Program-made: the position numbers and the translations under genes
The notes under the pieces: generated by a model
The model's database searches: none
Told to the model about the DNA's origin: nothing
What the model saw: the letters and a program-made list of their open reading frames with translations, nothing else
NCBI GenBank assembly: GCA_027484025.1
Contig: JAIXTI010000132.1
Location: 1-35,758, forward strand
Direction of reading: 5' to 3'
Length of the DNA stretch: 35,758 bases
DNA from: a bacterium
Lineage (GTDB): Bacteria; Gemmatimonadota; Gemmatimonadetes; Gemmatimonadales; Gemmatimonadaceae
Shown: one piece after another, positions 12,839-21,644 of the stretch
How the letters are laid out: each line of letters begins with the position of its first letter
Position numbering within the stretch: position 1 is the first letter of the stretch

Positions 12839-13378
12839 TCAGTGCTTCGTCGTGATCCGAATGACGCCGTTGCTGCCGCGCACGCCGAACTCGGCCATCG
12901 ACACCGCATCCTTGAGCACTTCGATCTTTTTGATGTCGCGCGGATTGAGACCGATCAGCCCACCTGAACCCGGCGTCATCTGCTGGCCGTCGATCAGAAT
13001 GAGTGGCTCGGTGTTGGCCGTGAACGACGACGAGCCGCGGATGCGGACCTGTACCTGGCCGTTCACGTTCAGCACCTGAACCCCGGGGAATCGTCCGATG
13101 AACAGCTCTTCGACACGGCTCACGGGCTGCTGGCCGAAGGAAGTCTCGTCAATCGTATTCGCCGATTCCATCGTGGCCGCTGTCTTGGTCGCCGGGGCGC
13201 TCGCCGGCGCAGCGGTCGCCGTAGTCGCAGTCGTCGCCGTGGCTGGAGTGGCGGCGCCGCTCACCGGCCGCGGTTTGGCACACCCTACCACCGATGCGGC
13301 GACCACAAGTGCCAACCCAACGACTGCGGAACGGTTGGTGGTGCTCACGGTGCGGGTCCTGCGCAGTGCACTACGCAT
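12839..13378 (-). CDS. Stand-alone TonB-receptor plug-domain lipoprotein
   Basis: A 179-residue lipoprotein. The lipobox SVVGC puts the lipidated cysteine at residue 33. An Ala/Thr-rich flexible linker (about 40-75) follows. The last 100 residues are a plug domain as in SusC-type receptors: VEELFIGRFPGVQV, VRIRGSSSF, EPLILIDGQQM, LNPRDIKKIEVLKDA, and the closing GVRGSNGVIRITTK. There is no beta-barrel; the gene stops exactly where the barrel would start. The ATG at 13378 follows GGAGG with 4-nt spacing. A TAGAAT -10 at 13413-13418 (minus strand) with GACA 18 nt upstream may be its promoter. Plug-only lipoproteins occur in lineages rich in SusC-like receptors, but their role is not settled; inner-face gating of another barrel is a guess. 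Confidence 0.85.
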   Translation of the reverse strand: MRSALRRTRTVSTTNRSAVVGLALVVAASVVGCAKPRPVSGAATPATATTATTATAAPASAPATKTAATMESANTIDETSFGQQPVSRVEELFIGRFPGVQVLNVNGQVQVRIRGSSSFTANTEPLILIDGQQMTPGSGGLIGLNPRDIKKIEVLKDAVSMAEFGVRGSNGVIRITTKH

Positions 13379-13506
13379 GCGTCCTCCGGGGTTCGTCGTG
13401 GGCCTCTACTCCATTCTACCTGCAGTAAATGCGCCCTGTCGCTCGGCAGTGCCGTCTCAGCCCACATTCATCGACTTCTAATCTTCGGCAAGGCTCATTG
13501 CTTAGC

Positions 13507-13535
13507 TTGCCAACCATTGTCAAAACAGGTATAAT
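13507..13535 (+). promoter_or_regulatory. Near-consensus sigma-70 promoter of the VOC gene
   Basis: TTGCCA (13507-13512), a 17-nt spacer, and a perfect TATAAT (13530-13535). The predicted transcription start, 6-7 nt after the -10, falls on or next to the A of the ATG at 13541, so the message would be leaderless. Confidence 0.75.
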
Positions 13536-13540
13536 TGTTC

Positions 13541-14452
13541 ATGGGCGTATCCAGTCATGATCTCTTCGGCGAGGCCCCAGTGCCTCAGCTCGCGCTTCCG
13601 GGCAGCTACGGCGACGCGCCATTGGGCTTCCGCCTTCCGAGCGCTCTTCGCCTCGGTCCTGTCCGCCTGCAAGTCAGCGATCTCTCACGCTCGGTGCAGT
13701 GGTACCACGAGCTCCTCGGCCTCAGTGAGCTCTCCCGTGAGCGGGACGTGGTGGCGATGGGAGTCGCTGGCGCCGCCGAGCCCCTGGTCGTGCTCGAGCA
13801 TCGTCCCGGGACCGTCCCGCTCCGGCCGGGCTCGCGTCTTGGGCTCTATCACTTTGCCATCCTGTTGCCAGACCGGCCGGCGTTGGGGCGGTTCGTTCAG
13901 CACCTCGCCCGCGTCGGGGCCCGAGCCGGGGCGAGCGATCATCTCGTGAGTGAAGCGCTGTACCTGCAGGACCCCGATGGGCTCGGCATCGAGGTCTATC
14001 GCGATCGGCCGCGGAGCGAGTGGCAGCGTACCGGCAAGGAACTCATGATGGCCACCGATCCGCTCGACGCCGCTGGCGTCGTGGCGGCCGCCAACGACGA
14101 ACCATGGACGGGGATGCCCCACGGCACGGTCATGGGGCACCTGCATCTGCACGTCGGCGACATTCCCCGTGCGACGGATTTCTACAGTCACGCGCTCGGT
14201 TTCGATCGCATGGTCTGGCGCTACCCCGGCGCGCTCTTCCTCGGTGCAGGCGGATACCACCATCACCTCGGCACCAACATATGGGCACCCGGCGCTTCTG
14301 CGCCGCGCAACACCGACGCCCAGTTGCTCGAGTGGAACATCGTGATTCCCGGACCGGAGGCCGCCTTGTCGTCGTTGGCTGAGGCCGGTTTTCGCGTGGA
14401 CGGCACACAGGCGCTCGATCCCTGGGGTACACCGGTGCGCATCACCGGGTGA
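13541..14452 (+). CDS. Two-domain VOC (glyoxalase/catechol 2,3-dioxygenase-like) protein
   Basis: A 303-residue cytosolic protein with two tandem vicinal-oxygen-chelate modules. The first starts at LRLGPVRLQVSDLSRSVQWYHELLGL (about residue 37) and ends with DPDGLGIEVYRDRP. The second starts at MGHLHLHVGDIPRATDFYSHALGF (about 202) and ends near TPVRITG. It resembles Bacillus CatE/YfiE-type extradiol dioxygenases. HLHLHVGD, GGYHHHLGTN and LLEWNI offer the expected His/Glu metal ligands in the second module. The substrate is unknown. The start ATG at 13541 is only 5 nt past the -10 box, and there is no Shine-Dalgarno, which fits leaderless translation. If the promoter reading is wrong, there is no obvious alternative start before the first VOC module. 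Confidence 0.88.
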   Translation: MGVSSHDLFGEAPVPQLALPGSYGDAPLGFRLPSALRLGPVRLQVSDLSRSVQWYHELLGLSELSRERDVVAMGVAGAAEPLVVLEHRPGTVPLRPGSRLGLYHFAILLPDRPALGRFVQHLARVGARAGASDHLVSEALYLQDPDGLGIEVYRDRPRSEWQRTGKELMMATDPLDAAGVVAAANDEPWTGMPHGTVMGHLHLHVGDIPRATDFYSHALGFDRMVWRYPGALFLGAGGYHHHLGTNIWAPGASAPRNTDAQLLEWNIVIPGPEAALSSLAEAGFRVDGTQALDPWGTPVRITG

Positions 14453-14471
14453 TCACGCGGCGGCTACACGC

Positions 14472-14500
14472 TGGATCAAAATAGGGGGAGGGGGTATATT
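14472..14500 (+). promoter_or_regulatory. Copper-operon promoter with G-rich spacer, candidate CsoR operator
   Basis: A -10-like TATATT lies at 14495-14500; a weak -35 (TGGATC, 14472-14477) is 17 nt upstream. Between and across them is ATAGGGGGAGGGGGTAT (14481-14497), which has the same length and right half (GGGGGTAT) as known CsoR boxes, though the left half is not the mirror image. A further dyad, ATATT-GA-AATAT, covers 14496-14507. CsoR is encoded two genes downstream, so autoregulation here is likely; the exact site is an inference. Confidence 0.5.
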
Positions 14501-14530
14501 GAAATATCCTTTCTCCTCAGGAGCTGACTT

Positions 14531-14740
14531 GTGGAACATGTGACCTTCGAAATCACCGGGATGTCGTGCGGCCACTGTGTGAAGGCTGTCGACAAGGCGT
14601 TGCAGCAGACCAGCGGCGTCACCGTCGAAGCCGTGGCTATTGGATCGGCCTCAGTGGCGTTCGATCCCGCGCAGACCAGCGCCGAGCAGATCGCGCATGC
14701 CATCGACGATGCCGGCTATTCGGTCGTCGCCACCCGCTGA
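14531..14740 (+). CDS. copZ: Copper chaperone, heavy-metal-associated domain
   Basis: A 69-residue cytosolic metallochaperone: one HMA fold with the Cu(I) motif GMSCGHC (Cys13, Cys16), the usual beta-alpha-beta-beta-alpha-beta pattern, and the ending DDAGYSVV. It should hand Cu(I) to CopA, encoded 89 nt downstream. The start is a GTG at 14531, chosen because AGGAG sits at an ideal 7-nt spacing and the product has the standard length; no ATG is closer. It is the first gene of copZ-copA-csoR, downstream of the G-rich promoter. Confidence 0.93.
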   Translation: MEHVTFEITGMSCGHCVKAVDKALQQTSGVTVEAVAIGSASVAFDPAQTSAEQIAHAIDDAGYSVVATR

Positions 14741-14829
14741 CGTTTCATTCGCGCGCCGCTGCCGTTTTTCGCAGTACTCTGCACCATCGAGCGTAGCGGC
14801 GCGCTGCTTTTGATCGCGAGGGCGATCAC

Positions 14830-17184
14830 ATGACTGTTGCCACGGAAACCGTTCGCATCCCGGTCACCGGTATGACGTGCGCCGCGTGCTCATCCCGCGT
14901 GCAGCGTACCTTGCAGAAAGCCCCGGGCGTAACCGACGCCTCGGTGAATCTCATGATGAAAAGCGCGACGGTCACCTACGACCGCAGTGCTACCTCCACG
15001 GACGCGCTGCTCGAGGTCATCCGGGACACCGGCTATGGGGCGGCGCTCGCCGACGCCGACCAGAGCGCGTTCGAAGAACAGGACGCGCGTGATCGCGCGC
15101 AGGGCGACGAGTATCGCGACCTCCGGCGTAAAGCGCTCGTGAGTGGAGTAGTGGGACTGGTCGCCATGCTGGTGAGCATGCCGCTCATGAGTGCGCTCGC
15201 GACCGGCCATACGCATGGCGTGGTCGCCGATCCGTTCATGCGCTGGAGTATGACGGCGCTCGACCCGATGCTGCGCGCCACCATGCCCTGGCTGTACACC
15301 GTGCCCAGTGGCACACTCACGTTGACGTTGCTGATGGCAACGCTGGGGGTGATGCTGTGGGCGGGGCGTCACTTCTACACAGGCGCATGGGCGGCGCTGC
15401 GTCATGGTGCGGCCGACATGAATACGCTGGTGAGTGTAGGCACGCTCGCGGCGTTCCTGTACTCGGTGGTGGCGACGCTGGCGCCCGGCTTCTTCACATC
15501 GCGCGGTGTCATGCCCGATGTGTACTACGAAGCGGTCATAATAATCATCGCACTGATTCTCACCGGCAACATGTTCGAGGCGCGCGCCAAGATGCGCACT
15601 GCCGCGTCGCTGCGTTCGCTGGTGGCGCTGAAGCCGCGCACGGCGCGCGTGGTGCGCTTCGAGCAGGAAGTCGATGCGCCGGTCGACACCGTAGAGCCGG
15701 ACGAGATCATCATCGTGCGTCCAGGCGAACGTATCCCTACCGACGGTGAGGTCACGCAGGGCGAGAGTGCGGTCGACGAGAGCATGCTCACCGGCGAATC
15801 GATGCCGGTGGCCAAGCGCACGGGTGATCGTGTCATTGGCGGCACCGTCAACCGTACGGGAGCTTTCCGCTATCGTGCCACGACGCTTGGAGCCAGCAGC
15901 GTGCTGTCGCAGATCGTGCAGCTCATGCGCGACGCGCAGGGGAGCAAGGCACCCATCCAGCAGTTGGCCGATCGCATCAGTGCGGTCTTCGTGCCTGTGG
16001 TGATGATGCTGGCGCTCGTCACGTTCGGCGTGTGGTACGTGGCGGCCGATGACGCTCCGCTGGTGCGTGCGTTCGCAGCGGCCGTGGCCGTGCTCATCAT
16101 AGCCTGCCCCTGCGCCATGGGATTGGCAGTTCCCACCGCCGTCATGGTCGCGAGCGGCAAGGGCGCGGAAATGGGCGTTCTCATCAAGGGCGGTGACACG
16201 CTGCAGCGTGCGGGTGACATCGGCACCGTGGTCATCGACAAAACCGGGACCGTGACGGAAGGCCGTCCGGTCGTCACCGATGTGCTGCTGGCGTCGTCGG
16301 CCACGGTGAGCGCCGACGACATGTTGCAACGCGTGGCGAGTCTCGAGCAATCGAGTGAGCATCCGCTGGCCGACGCCATTGTGCGCGAGGCGCAGAAACG
16401 GGCGCTCGAATTGACGGCCCCCGACACGTTTCTGTCCGTCACCGGGCGCGGCGCGCAGGGCGTCGTGCAGGGCACGGCGGTCGTGGTGGGGAACGCGGCC
16501 TTTCTCGCCGAATGGGAAGTCCATGCATCGGCGCTCGACACCGAGGCACAGCGGCTCAGCGAAGAGGGCAAGACGCCAATGTTCGTGGCGCTCGACGGGC
16601 AGCTCGCCGGCGTGATTGCCGTGGCCGATCCGTTGCGGGAAACATCGCGAGTCGCGATTGGCCGACTGCATGCCATGGGGTTGCAGGTGGTGATGCTCAC
16701 GGGCGACAACGAACGCACCGCGAACGCCATTGCGCGCGCGGCGGGGGTGGATCGTGTCGTCGCGGGCGTGCTTCCTGACGGCAAGGTGGCGGAGATCAAG
16801 CGGCTGCAATCGTTCGGAACGGTCGTCGCGATGGTGGGTGACGGCATCAATGACGCCCCCGCGCTCGCGCAGGCCGATGTCGGGATGGCGATCGGTAGCG
16901 GTACGGATGTCGCCATCGATGCCGGTGATATCGTGCTCATGCGCGGTGACCTGCTGGGGGTCGTGCGCGCGATCGCGTTGTCCCGCCGTACGATGCGCAC
17001 GATGAAGCAGAATCTCTTCTGGGCATTCATCTACAACGTCATCGGTATTCCGATCGCGGCGGGTGCGCTCTATCCGGCGTTCGGCATCCAGCTGAGTCCC
17101 ATTCTGGCCAGCGCGGCCATGGCGTTCAGCTCCGTCAGTGTCGTGAGCAACTCTTTGCGGCTCCGCCGCGCCACCTTCGCCTGA
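14830..17184 (+). CDS. copA: Cu(I)-exporting P1B-type ATPase
   Basis: A 784-residue inner-membrane pump that exports Cu(I) using ATP. It has one N-terminal HMA domain (GMTCAACS, Cys17 and Cys20). Then come membrane helices, the TGES motif of the actuator domain (MLTGESMP), the metal-binding CPC (426-428), the phosphorylation site DKTGT (Asp470), SSEHP (508-512), the hinge GDGIND (670-675), and the last two helices with NLFWAFIYN and [15 protein letters not shown]. The CPC, the YN in helix 7 and MxxSS in helix 8 are the Cu(I) (P1B-1) signature, not Zn/Cd. The length is normal. A GAGGG about 10 nt before the ATG can serve as ribosome binding site. The long open frame on the opposite strand is a codon-phase shadow. 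Confidence 0.96.
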   Translation: MTVATETVRIPVTGMTCAACSSRVQRTLQKAPGVTDASVNLMMKSATVTYDRSATSTDALLEVIRDTGYGAALADADQSAFEEQDARDRAQGDEYRDLRRKALVSGVVGLVAMLVSMPLMSALATGHTHGVVADPFMRWSMTALDPMLRATMPWLYTVPSGTLTLTLLMATLGVMLWAGRHFYTGAWAALRHGAADMNTLVSVGTLAAFLYSVVATLAPGFFTSRGVMPDVYYEAVIIIIALILTGNMFEARAKMRTAASLRSLVALKPRTARVVRFEQEVDAPVDTVEPDEIIIVRPGERIPTDGEVTQGESAVDESMLTGESMPVAKRTGDRVIGGTVNRTGAFRYRATTLGASSVLSQIVQLMRDAQGSKAPIQQLADRISAVFVPVVMMLALVTFGVWYVAADDAPLVRAFAAAVAVLIIACPCAMGLAVPTAVMVASGKGAEMGVLIKGGDTLQRAGDIGTVVIDKTGTVTEGRPVVTDVLLASSATVSADDMLQRVASLEQSSEHPLADAIVREAQKRALELTAPDTFLSVTGRGAQGVVQGTAVVVGNAAFLAEWEVHASALDTEAQRLSEEGKTPMFVALDGQLAGVIAVADPLRETSRVAIGRLHAMGLQVVMLTGDNERTANAIARAAGVDRVVAGVLPDGKVAEIKRLQSFGTVVAMVGDGINDAPALAQADVGMAIGSGTDVAIDAGDIVLMRGDLLGVVRAIALSRRTMRTMKQNLFWAFIYNVIGIPIAAGALYPAFGIQLSPILASAAMAFSSVSVVSNSLRLRRATFA

Positions 17185-17190
17185 GTCATC

Positions 17191-17484
17191 ATGCCGTCCA
17201 AAGCGGTTGCCGTCGATGCAGACGCCAAGGCGCGCAATACCAAGCGTCTTCGCCGCATTGAGGGACAAGTTCGCGGCCTGCAGAAGATGGTCGAAGACGA
17301 CCGCTACTGCGCCGATATTCTGACGCAGATCGCCAGTGTGCACGAAGCGCTGCGCGCCGTCGGCCGGGAGCTCATGCGGAATCATCTCAAGCATTGCGCC
17401 TCGGCCGCCATTCAGAAGAGTCCTGAAGACGCCGAGGCGATGTATGACGAACTCGTCGAGATGATGTACCGCACGACGCGATAG
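17191..17484 (+). CDS. csoR: CsoR-family copper-sensing repressor
   Basis: A 97-residue all-helical DUF156 repressor. The Cu(I) ligands of CsoR are in place: Cys40 (RYCADIL), His65 and Cys69 (NHLKHC). This C-H-C set distinguishes CsoR from the nickel/cobalt sensor RcnR and the formaldehyde sensor FrmR. The N-terminal RRIEGQVRGLQKM is the typical DNA-contact helix. The start lies 6 nt after the copA stop with no separate Shine-Dalgarno, which suggests coupled translation. The expected role is to repress its own operon, released when Cu(I) binds. Confidence 0.93.
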   Translation: MPSKAVAVDADAKARNTKRLRRIEGQVRGLQKMVEDDRYCADILTQIASVHEALRAVGRELMRNHLKHCASAAIQKSPEDAEAMYDELVEMMYRTTR

Positions 17485-17504
17485 CGTCCGCGGTGTCCGA
17501 CGCG

Positions 17505-18119
17505 TCAGTCGCGCGCCGGAAACAGATCGATCTGCGGCGGTGACGTGGGGAGCCCCAGATGCTCGAGGGCGGCCACAGTCCAGCCGGCGCGATCGTTGGG
17601 GTCGAGCTGATGCACGGTGATCCCCAGCTCCCGCACCAGATCATCGATGATCTGGTCGATCTGCTGCTGGAAGGTTGCACTGACCGCGCGCTTGCCGTCG
17701 AACGCCGGCGCGCCGGTCACCGGCACCTTGAAGAGCGCCTGATATCCGCGTACCCACTGGAGTACGAGCGGCTCCAGCTCCGGCTGACGGCCGGCACGCG
17801 CGACGAGATAGGCGTAGTTGTCGAGCACGGAACGATCGCACACGACCACCTCGTAGTCGGCGCTCGCTTCGATCTCTTCGGCGATCTGCGTGTGCAGAAT
17901 CCACGACTGCGCATCGAGGGTGGTTTCCTCGTTGATCGGCAGCGGACACCGGCGCGCCACTTCTTTCACGATGTCGACGCCCAGATCGAGGCGTTTGAGC
18001 TGCGCCGCGAGGTCGAAGCAGAGGGTGGTTTTGCCCACGCCGTGCGTGCCGACGAACGCAACCTTCAGCCGATGGCGCCCGAGTGCATCGAGCGGGAGGA
18101 GCACAGACGAGGCGGACAT
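17505..18119 (-). CDS. P-loop ATPase/kinase-like protein (AAA_28/NadR-type)
   Basis: A 204-residue cytosolic nucleotide-binding protein. Walker A is GTHGVGKTTL (about 24-33), directly after KVAFV. The segment YEVVVCDRSVLDNYAYL (about 100-116) has the Walker B-like Asp and the DRS motif seen in AAA_28 and nucleoside-kinase-like proteins. The C-terminal part is helical. The substrate is unknown; relatives are annotated as ATP-binding protein or NadR-like kinase. I chose the ATG at 18119 because it gives a short lead-in to the P-loop; an upstream in-frame start at 18185 is possible but adds an unlikely Cys/Arg-rich stretch. It is convergent with csoR (20 nt apart) and divergent from the interrupted gabD gene (76 nt). 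Confidence 0.78.
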   Translation of the reverse strand: MSASSVLLPLDALGRHRLKVAFVGTHGVGKTTLCFDLAAQLKRLDLGVDIVKEVARRCPLPINEETTLDAQSWILHTQIAEEIEASADYEVVVCDRSVLDNYAYLVARAGRQPELEPLVLQWVRGYQALFKVPVTGAPAFDGKRAVSATFQQQIDQIIDDLVRELGITVHQLDPNDRAGWTVAALEHLGLPTSPPQIDLFPARD

Positions 18120-18195
18120 ATGGTGGATGCTAATCGATCGGTCCGCCTGGCTGCACTCCTTGCGCACGGCGCCCGCACGGCACATTTCCTACGCC

Positions 18196-19635
18196 ATGAA
18201 TCACATGCTTCTGCGTTCCCAGGCGTTCATCAACGGCGTGTGGCAGGATGCCCGCGATCAGCGATCGTTTCCCGTGTACAACCCGGCGACCGGCGCGCTG
18301 GTGGGCACGGTACCCGACATGGGGCGCGATGACACCTGCGAGGCCATCGACGCCGCACACGCCGCGTGGCCCGCGTGGCGCGAACGCACGGCCAAAGAGC
18401 GCGCCGAGGTGCTGCGCCGGTGGTTCACGCTCATACTCGACCACCGCGACGCGCTGGCAGAACTCATGTCGCGCGAGAGCGGCAAGGTGATTGCCGAAAG
18501 CCGCGGCGAGGTGACCTACGGCGCCGCATTCGTCGAGTGGTTTGCCTAAGAGGGCAAGCGCGCATACGGCGACGTTATTCCGCCCCATTCGCGCGACCGG
18601 CGGTTGGTGGTGATCAAGCAGGGGGTCGGCGTGGCCGCGGCGATCACCCCGTGGAACTTCCCGCTCGCGATGATCACGCGCAAAGTGGCCCCCGCGCTGG
18701 CTGCCGGCTGTCCCGTGGTCATCAAGCCGCCTGCCGAAACGCCGTTGACGGCACTGGCGCTAGCGGCGTTGGCCGAGGCGGCGGGCCTGCCGGCTGGTGT
18801 GTACAACACCGTGACCACGACGCGCAGTCACGACGTGGGACTCGAGTTGTGCGAACACCCGCTGGTACGCAAGCTCTCGTTCACTGGCTCCACCGCGGTG
18901 GGCAAGCAGCTCATGGCGCAATGCGCGCCAACGCTCAAAAAAGTGTCGCTCGAGTTGGGCGGTAACGCGCCGTTCATCGTCTTCGACGACGCCGATCTCG
19001 ACGCAGCGGTCCAAGGGGCCGTGCAGTCCAAGTTCCGGCACAACGGGCAAACGTGTGTGTGCGTCAATCGCCTGCTCGTGCAGCGCACCGTGTACGACGA
19101 CTTTGTGGCACGATTCGCCGCCGCCGTTTCCGCCTTGCGAACGGGCGATGTGCTCGACCCCTCGGTGCAAGTGGGTCCGCTCATCAGCGAGAAGGCACTG
19201 CACAAGGTGCAGGCGTTCGTGCACGACGCCGTGGAGCACGGGGCGCAGATCGTTGAAGGGGGCGTCCACCACGGCGGGTTGTTCTACGCCCCCACGGTGC
19301 TTGCCAGCGCCACGCCATCCATGCGCATTGCGCGCGAAGAAGTCTTCGGCCCTGTCGCGCCAATTTTTGCGTTCGACACGGAAGCCGAGGCCGTCGCCAT
19401 GGCGAATGACACCACGTACGGGCTGGCCGCATACTTCTACAGCCGAGACATCGGGCGCTGCTGGCGGGTGGCCGAGGCGCTCGAGTGCGGGATGGTGGGG
19501 ATCAACGAGGGGCTCATCTCCACCGAACTCGCCCCCTTCGGTGGCATCAAGGAATCGGGAATGGGACGCGAAGGCTCCCGCTACGGCCTCGAGCCCTATC
19601 TGGAGACCAAATACCTCTGTTTTGGCGGCGTGTAG
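18196..19635 (+). pseudogene. gabD: Succinate-semialdehyde dehydrogenase with an in-frame TAA stop
   Basis: A single frame of 480 codons matches GabD (NADP-dependent succinate-semialdehyde dehydrogenase, last step of the GABA shunt) from end to end. It starts with FINGVWQDA...YNPATGALVGTVP and ends with APFGGIKESGMGREGSRYGLEPYLETKYLC. It is broken once, by TAA at 18547-18549 (codon 118), where the conserved motif EWFA-E-EGKR has Glu; GAA to TAA needs one base change. Everything else is intact: WNFP, the catalytic Glu253 (LELGGNAP) and nucleophile Cys287 (GQTCVC), with no frameshift. As written, translation gives a 117-residue fragment; a restart near 18604 would give 343 residues lacking part of the cofactor domain. 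It may be a fresh nonsense mutation or a sequencing error. The start ATG at 18196 fits; MLL at 18205 is an alternative. Confidence 0.88.
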
Positions 19636-19725
19636 CGCTGTTCCCCATTGCTTGCCGTTCTGCCCGGTCGTGACAAGCTTCAGGGGATCGTGTGATGTGT
19701 CTCCCTTCCACCACAGGCTTCTTTC

Positions 19726-21432
19726 ATGCGCGTTGCGCTCGCCGTGCAGCTCACCGGTCTTCTCGTCGTTGCCGCCGTCGGACAGGCGCAGGACCGCTCG
19801 CAATCACGCTCCATGGTGCAGGCAACGCAGGGCGTCGTGGCCAGCGAAAGCGTGCTGGCGTCGCAGGTTGGGGCCCGCGTGTTGGAGCGGGGCGGCAACG
19901 CCTTCGACGCGGCGATTGCCATGAACGCCATGATGGGACTCGTGGCGCCCATGAACGACGGAATCGGGGGCGACATGTTCGCCATCGTCTACGATGCCAA
20001 GACCAAGCAGCTCTACGGACTCAATGCCTCCGGGTGGGCGCCACGTGCAATGACGCCCGACTACCTGCGCGGCAAGGGGCATACGCGCATCCCGTCACGC
20101 GGTATCGACGCTGCTACCGTGCCTGGCGCGGTGAAGGGGTGGGAGGCGCTGCACCGGCGCTTTGGAAAGATGCCTATGGCCGGCATTCTGCAGCCCGCCA
20201 TTCAGTACGCGGAGCAGGGCTTTCCCGTGGGCGAAGTCGTCAGTGTGTACTGGTCGGACAGCGAAGAGGCGCTGCGCGCGGACAGTGCGACGGCGCGCAC
20301 CTATCTGATCAACGGCAAGCTCCCCAAGGTCGGCGATGTCTTCAAGAACCCGGACCTGGCGTGGAGCTATCGGCAGATCGCCACCAAGGGGGCGGCCGCC
20401 TTCTACACGGGCGCGATTGCGCAGAAGCTGCTGGCGAGCCAGCGACGTCATGGCGGCGTCATGAACGCGGCCGACCTCGCCGACTACGACGTCGAATGGG
20501 TGACGCCCATCTCCACTACCTATCGTGGGTGGACCGTCTACGAGTTGCCGCCGAACGGGCAGGGGATTGCCGCGCTCGAGATGCTCAACATCATGGAGAG
20601 TTTCCCGCTGGCGAGCATGGGCCACAACAGTGTGCAATCACTGCACCATCTCATTGAGGCCAAGAAGCTCGCGTATCTCGATATGCAGCGGTACAACGCC
20701 GATCCACGCTTCGCCAAGGTGCCGGTCACGCAACTGTTGTCCAAGAGCTACGCCGCGCAACGCGCGAAACTCATCAACACGACGCGCGCCACCTGCAATC
20801 TCACGTACGGAACGCCCGAAGGCACCGACAACGGTACCACGTACCTCAGCGCCGTCGACCGCGAGGGCAACATGGTGTCGTTCATTCAGAGCAATTATTC
20901 CACCGTGGGTTTTGGGGCGGGGCTCGTGGCCGATGGTACCGGCTTCGTTTGGCACAACCGCGGCGGTGGCTTCTCCCTCGACGCGGAGAGCCCCAACATC
21001 GTCGCCGGTCGCAAGCGCCCGCTGCACACGATCATCCCGGGTTTCATGGAGAAGGGGCCGGAGAAGATCGCGTTCGGCATCATGGGCGGCTGGAATCAGT
21101 CACAGGCGCATGCGCAGTTCGTGGCCAACATCGTCGACTTCGGCATGAATATTCAGGGGGCGCTCGATGCGCCGCGCTTCTCCAAGGAGACCTTTCCCGG
21201 ATGCGATGTGAACTTCGAGGCACGCATTGCGCGCAGTACGCGCGATTCGCTGTCGGCCATGGGGCATGAGCTCGTCATGCGCGGCGATTATTCGAGCACG
21301 CGCATGGGCTCCGGGCAGGCGGTCTATCACAACTTCGTTACCGGGCTCAACGCCGGGGCGAGCGATCCGCGCAAGGATGGTGCGGCCATCGCCGAGCTGC
21401 TGCCCGCGCCGCCAGCCGTGAAAAAGCGCTGA
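19726..21432 (+). CDS. ggt: Gamma-glutamyltransferase
   Basis: A 568-residue periplasmic N-terminal-nucleophile hydrolase that cleaves the gamma-glutamyl bond of glutathione and related peptides. A Sec signal peptide ends near VGQAQ. The large-subunit motifs GVVASESVLASQVGARVLERGGNAFDAA and GIGGDMFA are present. The precursor self-cleaves before Thr371 in DNGTTYLSAVDREGNMVS, which becomes the small-subunit nucleophile. Small-subunit GGGF (about 412-415) and MGSGQAV near the end also fit. The length is normal. It lies 90 nt after gabD on the same strand; a shared role in glutamate/GABA metabolism is possible but not shown. Confidence 0.95.
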   Translation: MRVALAVQLTGLLVVAAVGQAQDRSQSRSMVQATQGVVASESVLASQVGARVLERGGNAFDAAIAMNAMMGLVAPMNDGIGGDMFAIVYDAKTKQLYGLNASGWAPRAMTPDYLRGKGHTRIPSRGIDAATVPGAVKGWEALHRRFGKMPMAGILQPAIQYAEQGFPVGEVVSVYWSDSEEALRADSATARTYLINGKLPKVGDVFKNPDLAWSYRQIATKGAAAFYTGAIAQKLLASQRRHGGVMNAADLADYDVEWVTPISTTYRGWTVYELPPNGQGIAALEMLNIMESFPLASMGHNSVQSLHHLIEAKKLAYLDMQRYNADPRFAKVPVTQLLSKSYAAQRAKLINTTRATCNLTYGTPEGTDNGTTYLSAVDREGNMVSFIQSNYSTVGFGAGLVADGTGFVWHNRGGGFSLDAESPNIVAGRKRPLHTIIPGFMEKGPEKIAFGIMGGWNQSQAHAQFVANIVDFGMNIQGALDAPRFSKETFPGCDVNFEARIARSTRDSLSAMGHELVMRGDYSSTRMGSGQAVYHNFVTGLNAGASDPRKDGAAIAELLPAPPAVKKR

Positions 21433-21450
21433 CGACGCGGGCACCGGACG

Positions 21451-21642
21451 TCAGCGCGGCTTCCGCTGCTCGATCTTGCCGAGTTCGCTCTTCGCTTTGC
21501 CCTTCATTTCCTGGGCCTTGCCTTTGAGTTGTTCGCTGCTGTCACCGGTCAGGGCGCCCAACGCGTTTCGGGCTTTCCCTTTCACCTGATCCATCGCGCC
21601 TTCGGCACGATGCTCCACGCCACGCTTCTCTTTGTCGTTCAT
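21451..21642 (-). CDS. CsbD-like stress protein
   Basis: A 63-residue, strongly charged Lys/Glu/Ala-rich protein with the CsbD pattern: AMDQVKGKARNALGALTGD, then QLKGKAQEMKGKAKSELG. CsbD-family proteins are induced by general stress; their biochemical role is unknown. GAGGAG lies 4 nt upstream of the ATG at 21642 and falls inside a small inverted repeat. It is convergent with ggt (18 nt apart) and follows the glucoamylase-like gene only by position. Confidence 0.88.
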   Translation of the reverse strand: MNDKEKRGVEHRAEGAMDQVKGKARNALGALTGDSSEQLKGKAQEMKGKAKSELGKIEQRKPR

Positions 21643-21644
21643 CT

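Noticed and set aside
14890..17394. An 834-codon open frame opposite copA and csoR
   Set aside because: It is antisense to two clearly conserved genes, is extremely rich in His and Arg, and has no domain; this is the usual third-position shadow in GC-rich DNA.
18604..19635. A separate, shorter aldehyde dehydrogenase gene
   Set aside because: It lies in the same frame as the upstream 117 codons and together they match full-length GabD; treating it as its own gene hides the nonsense codon.
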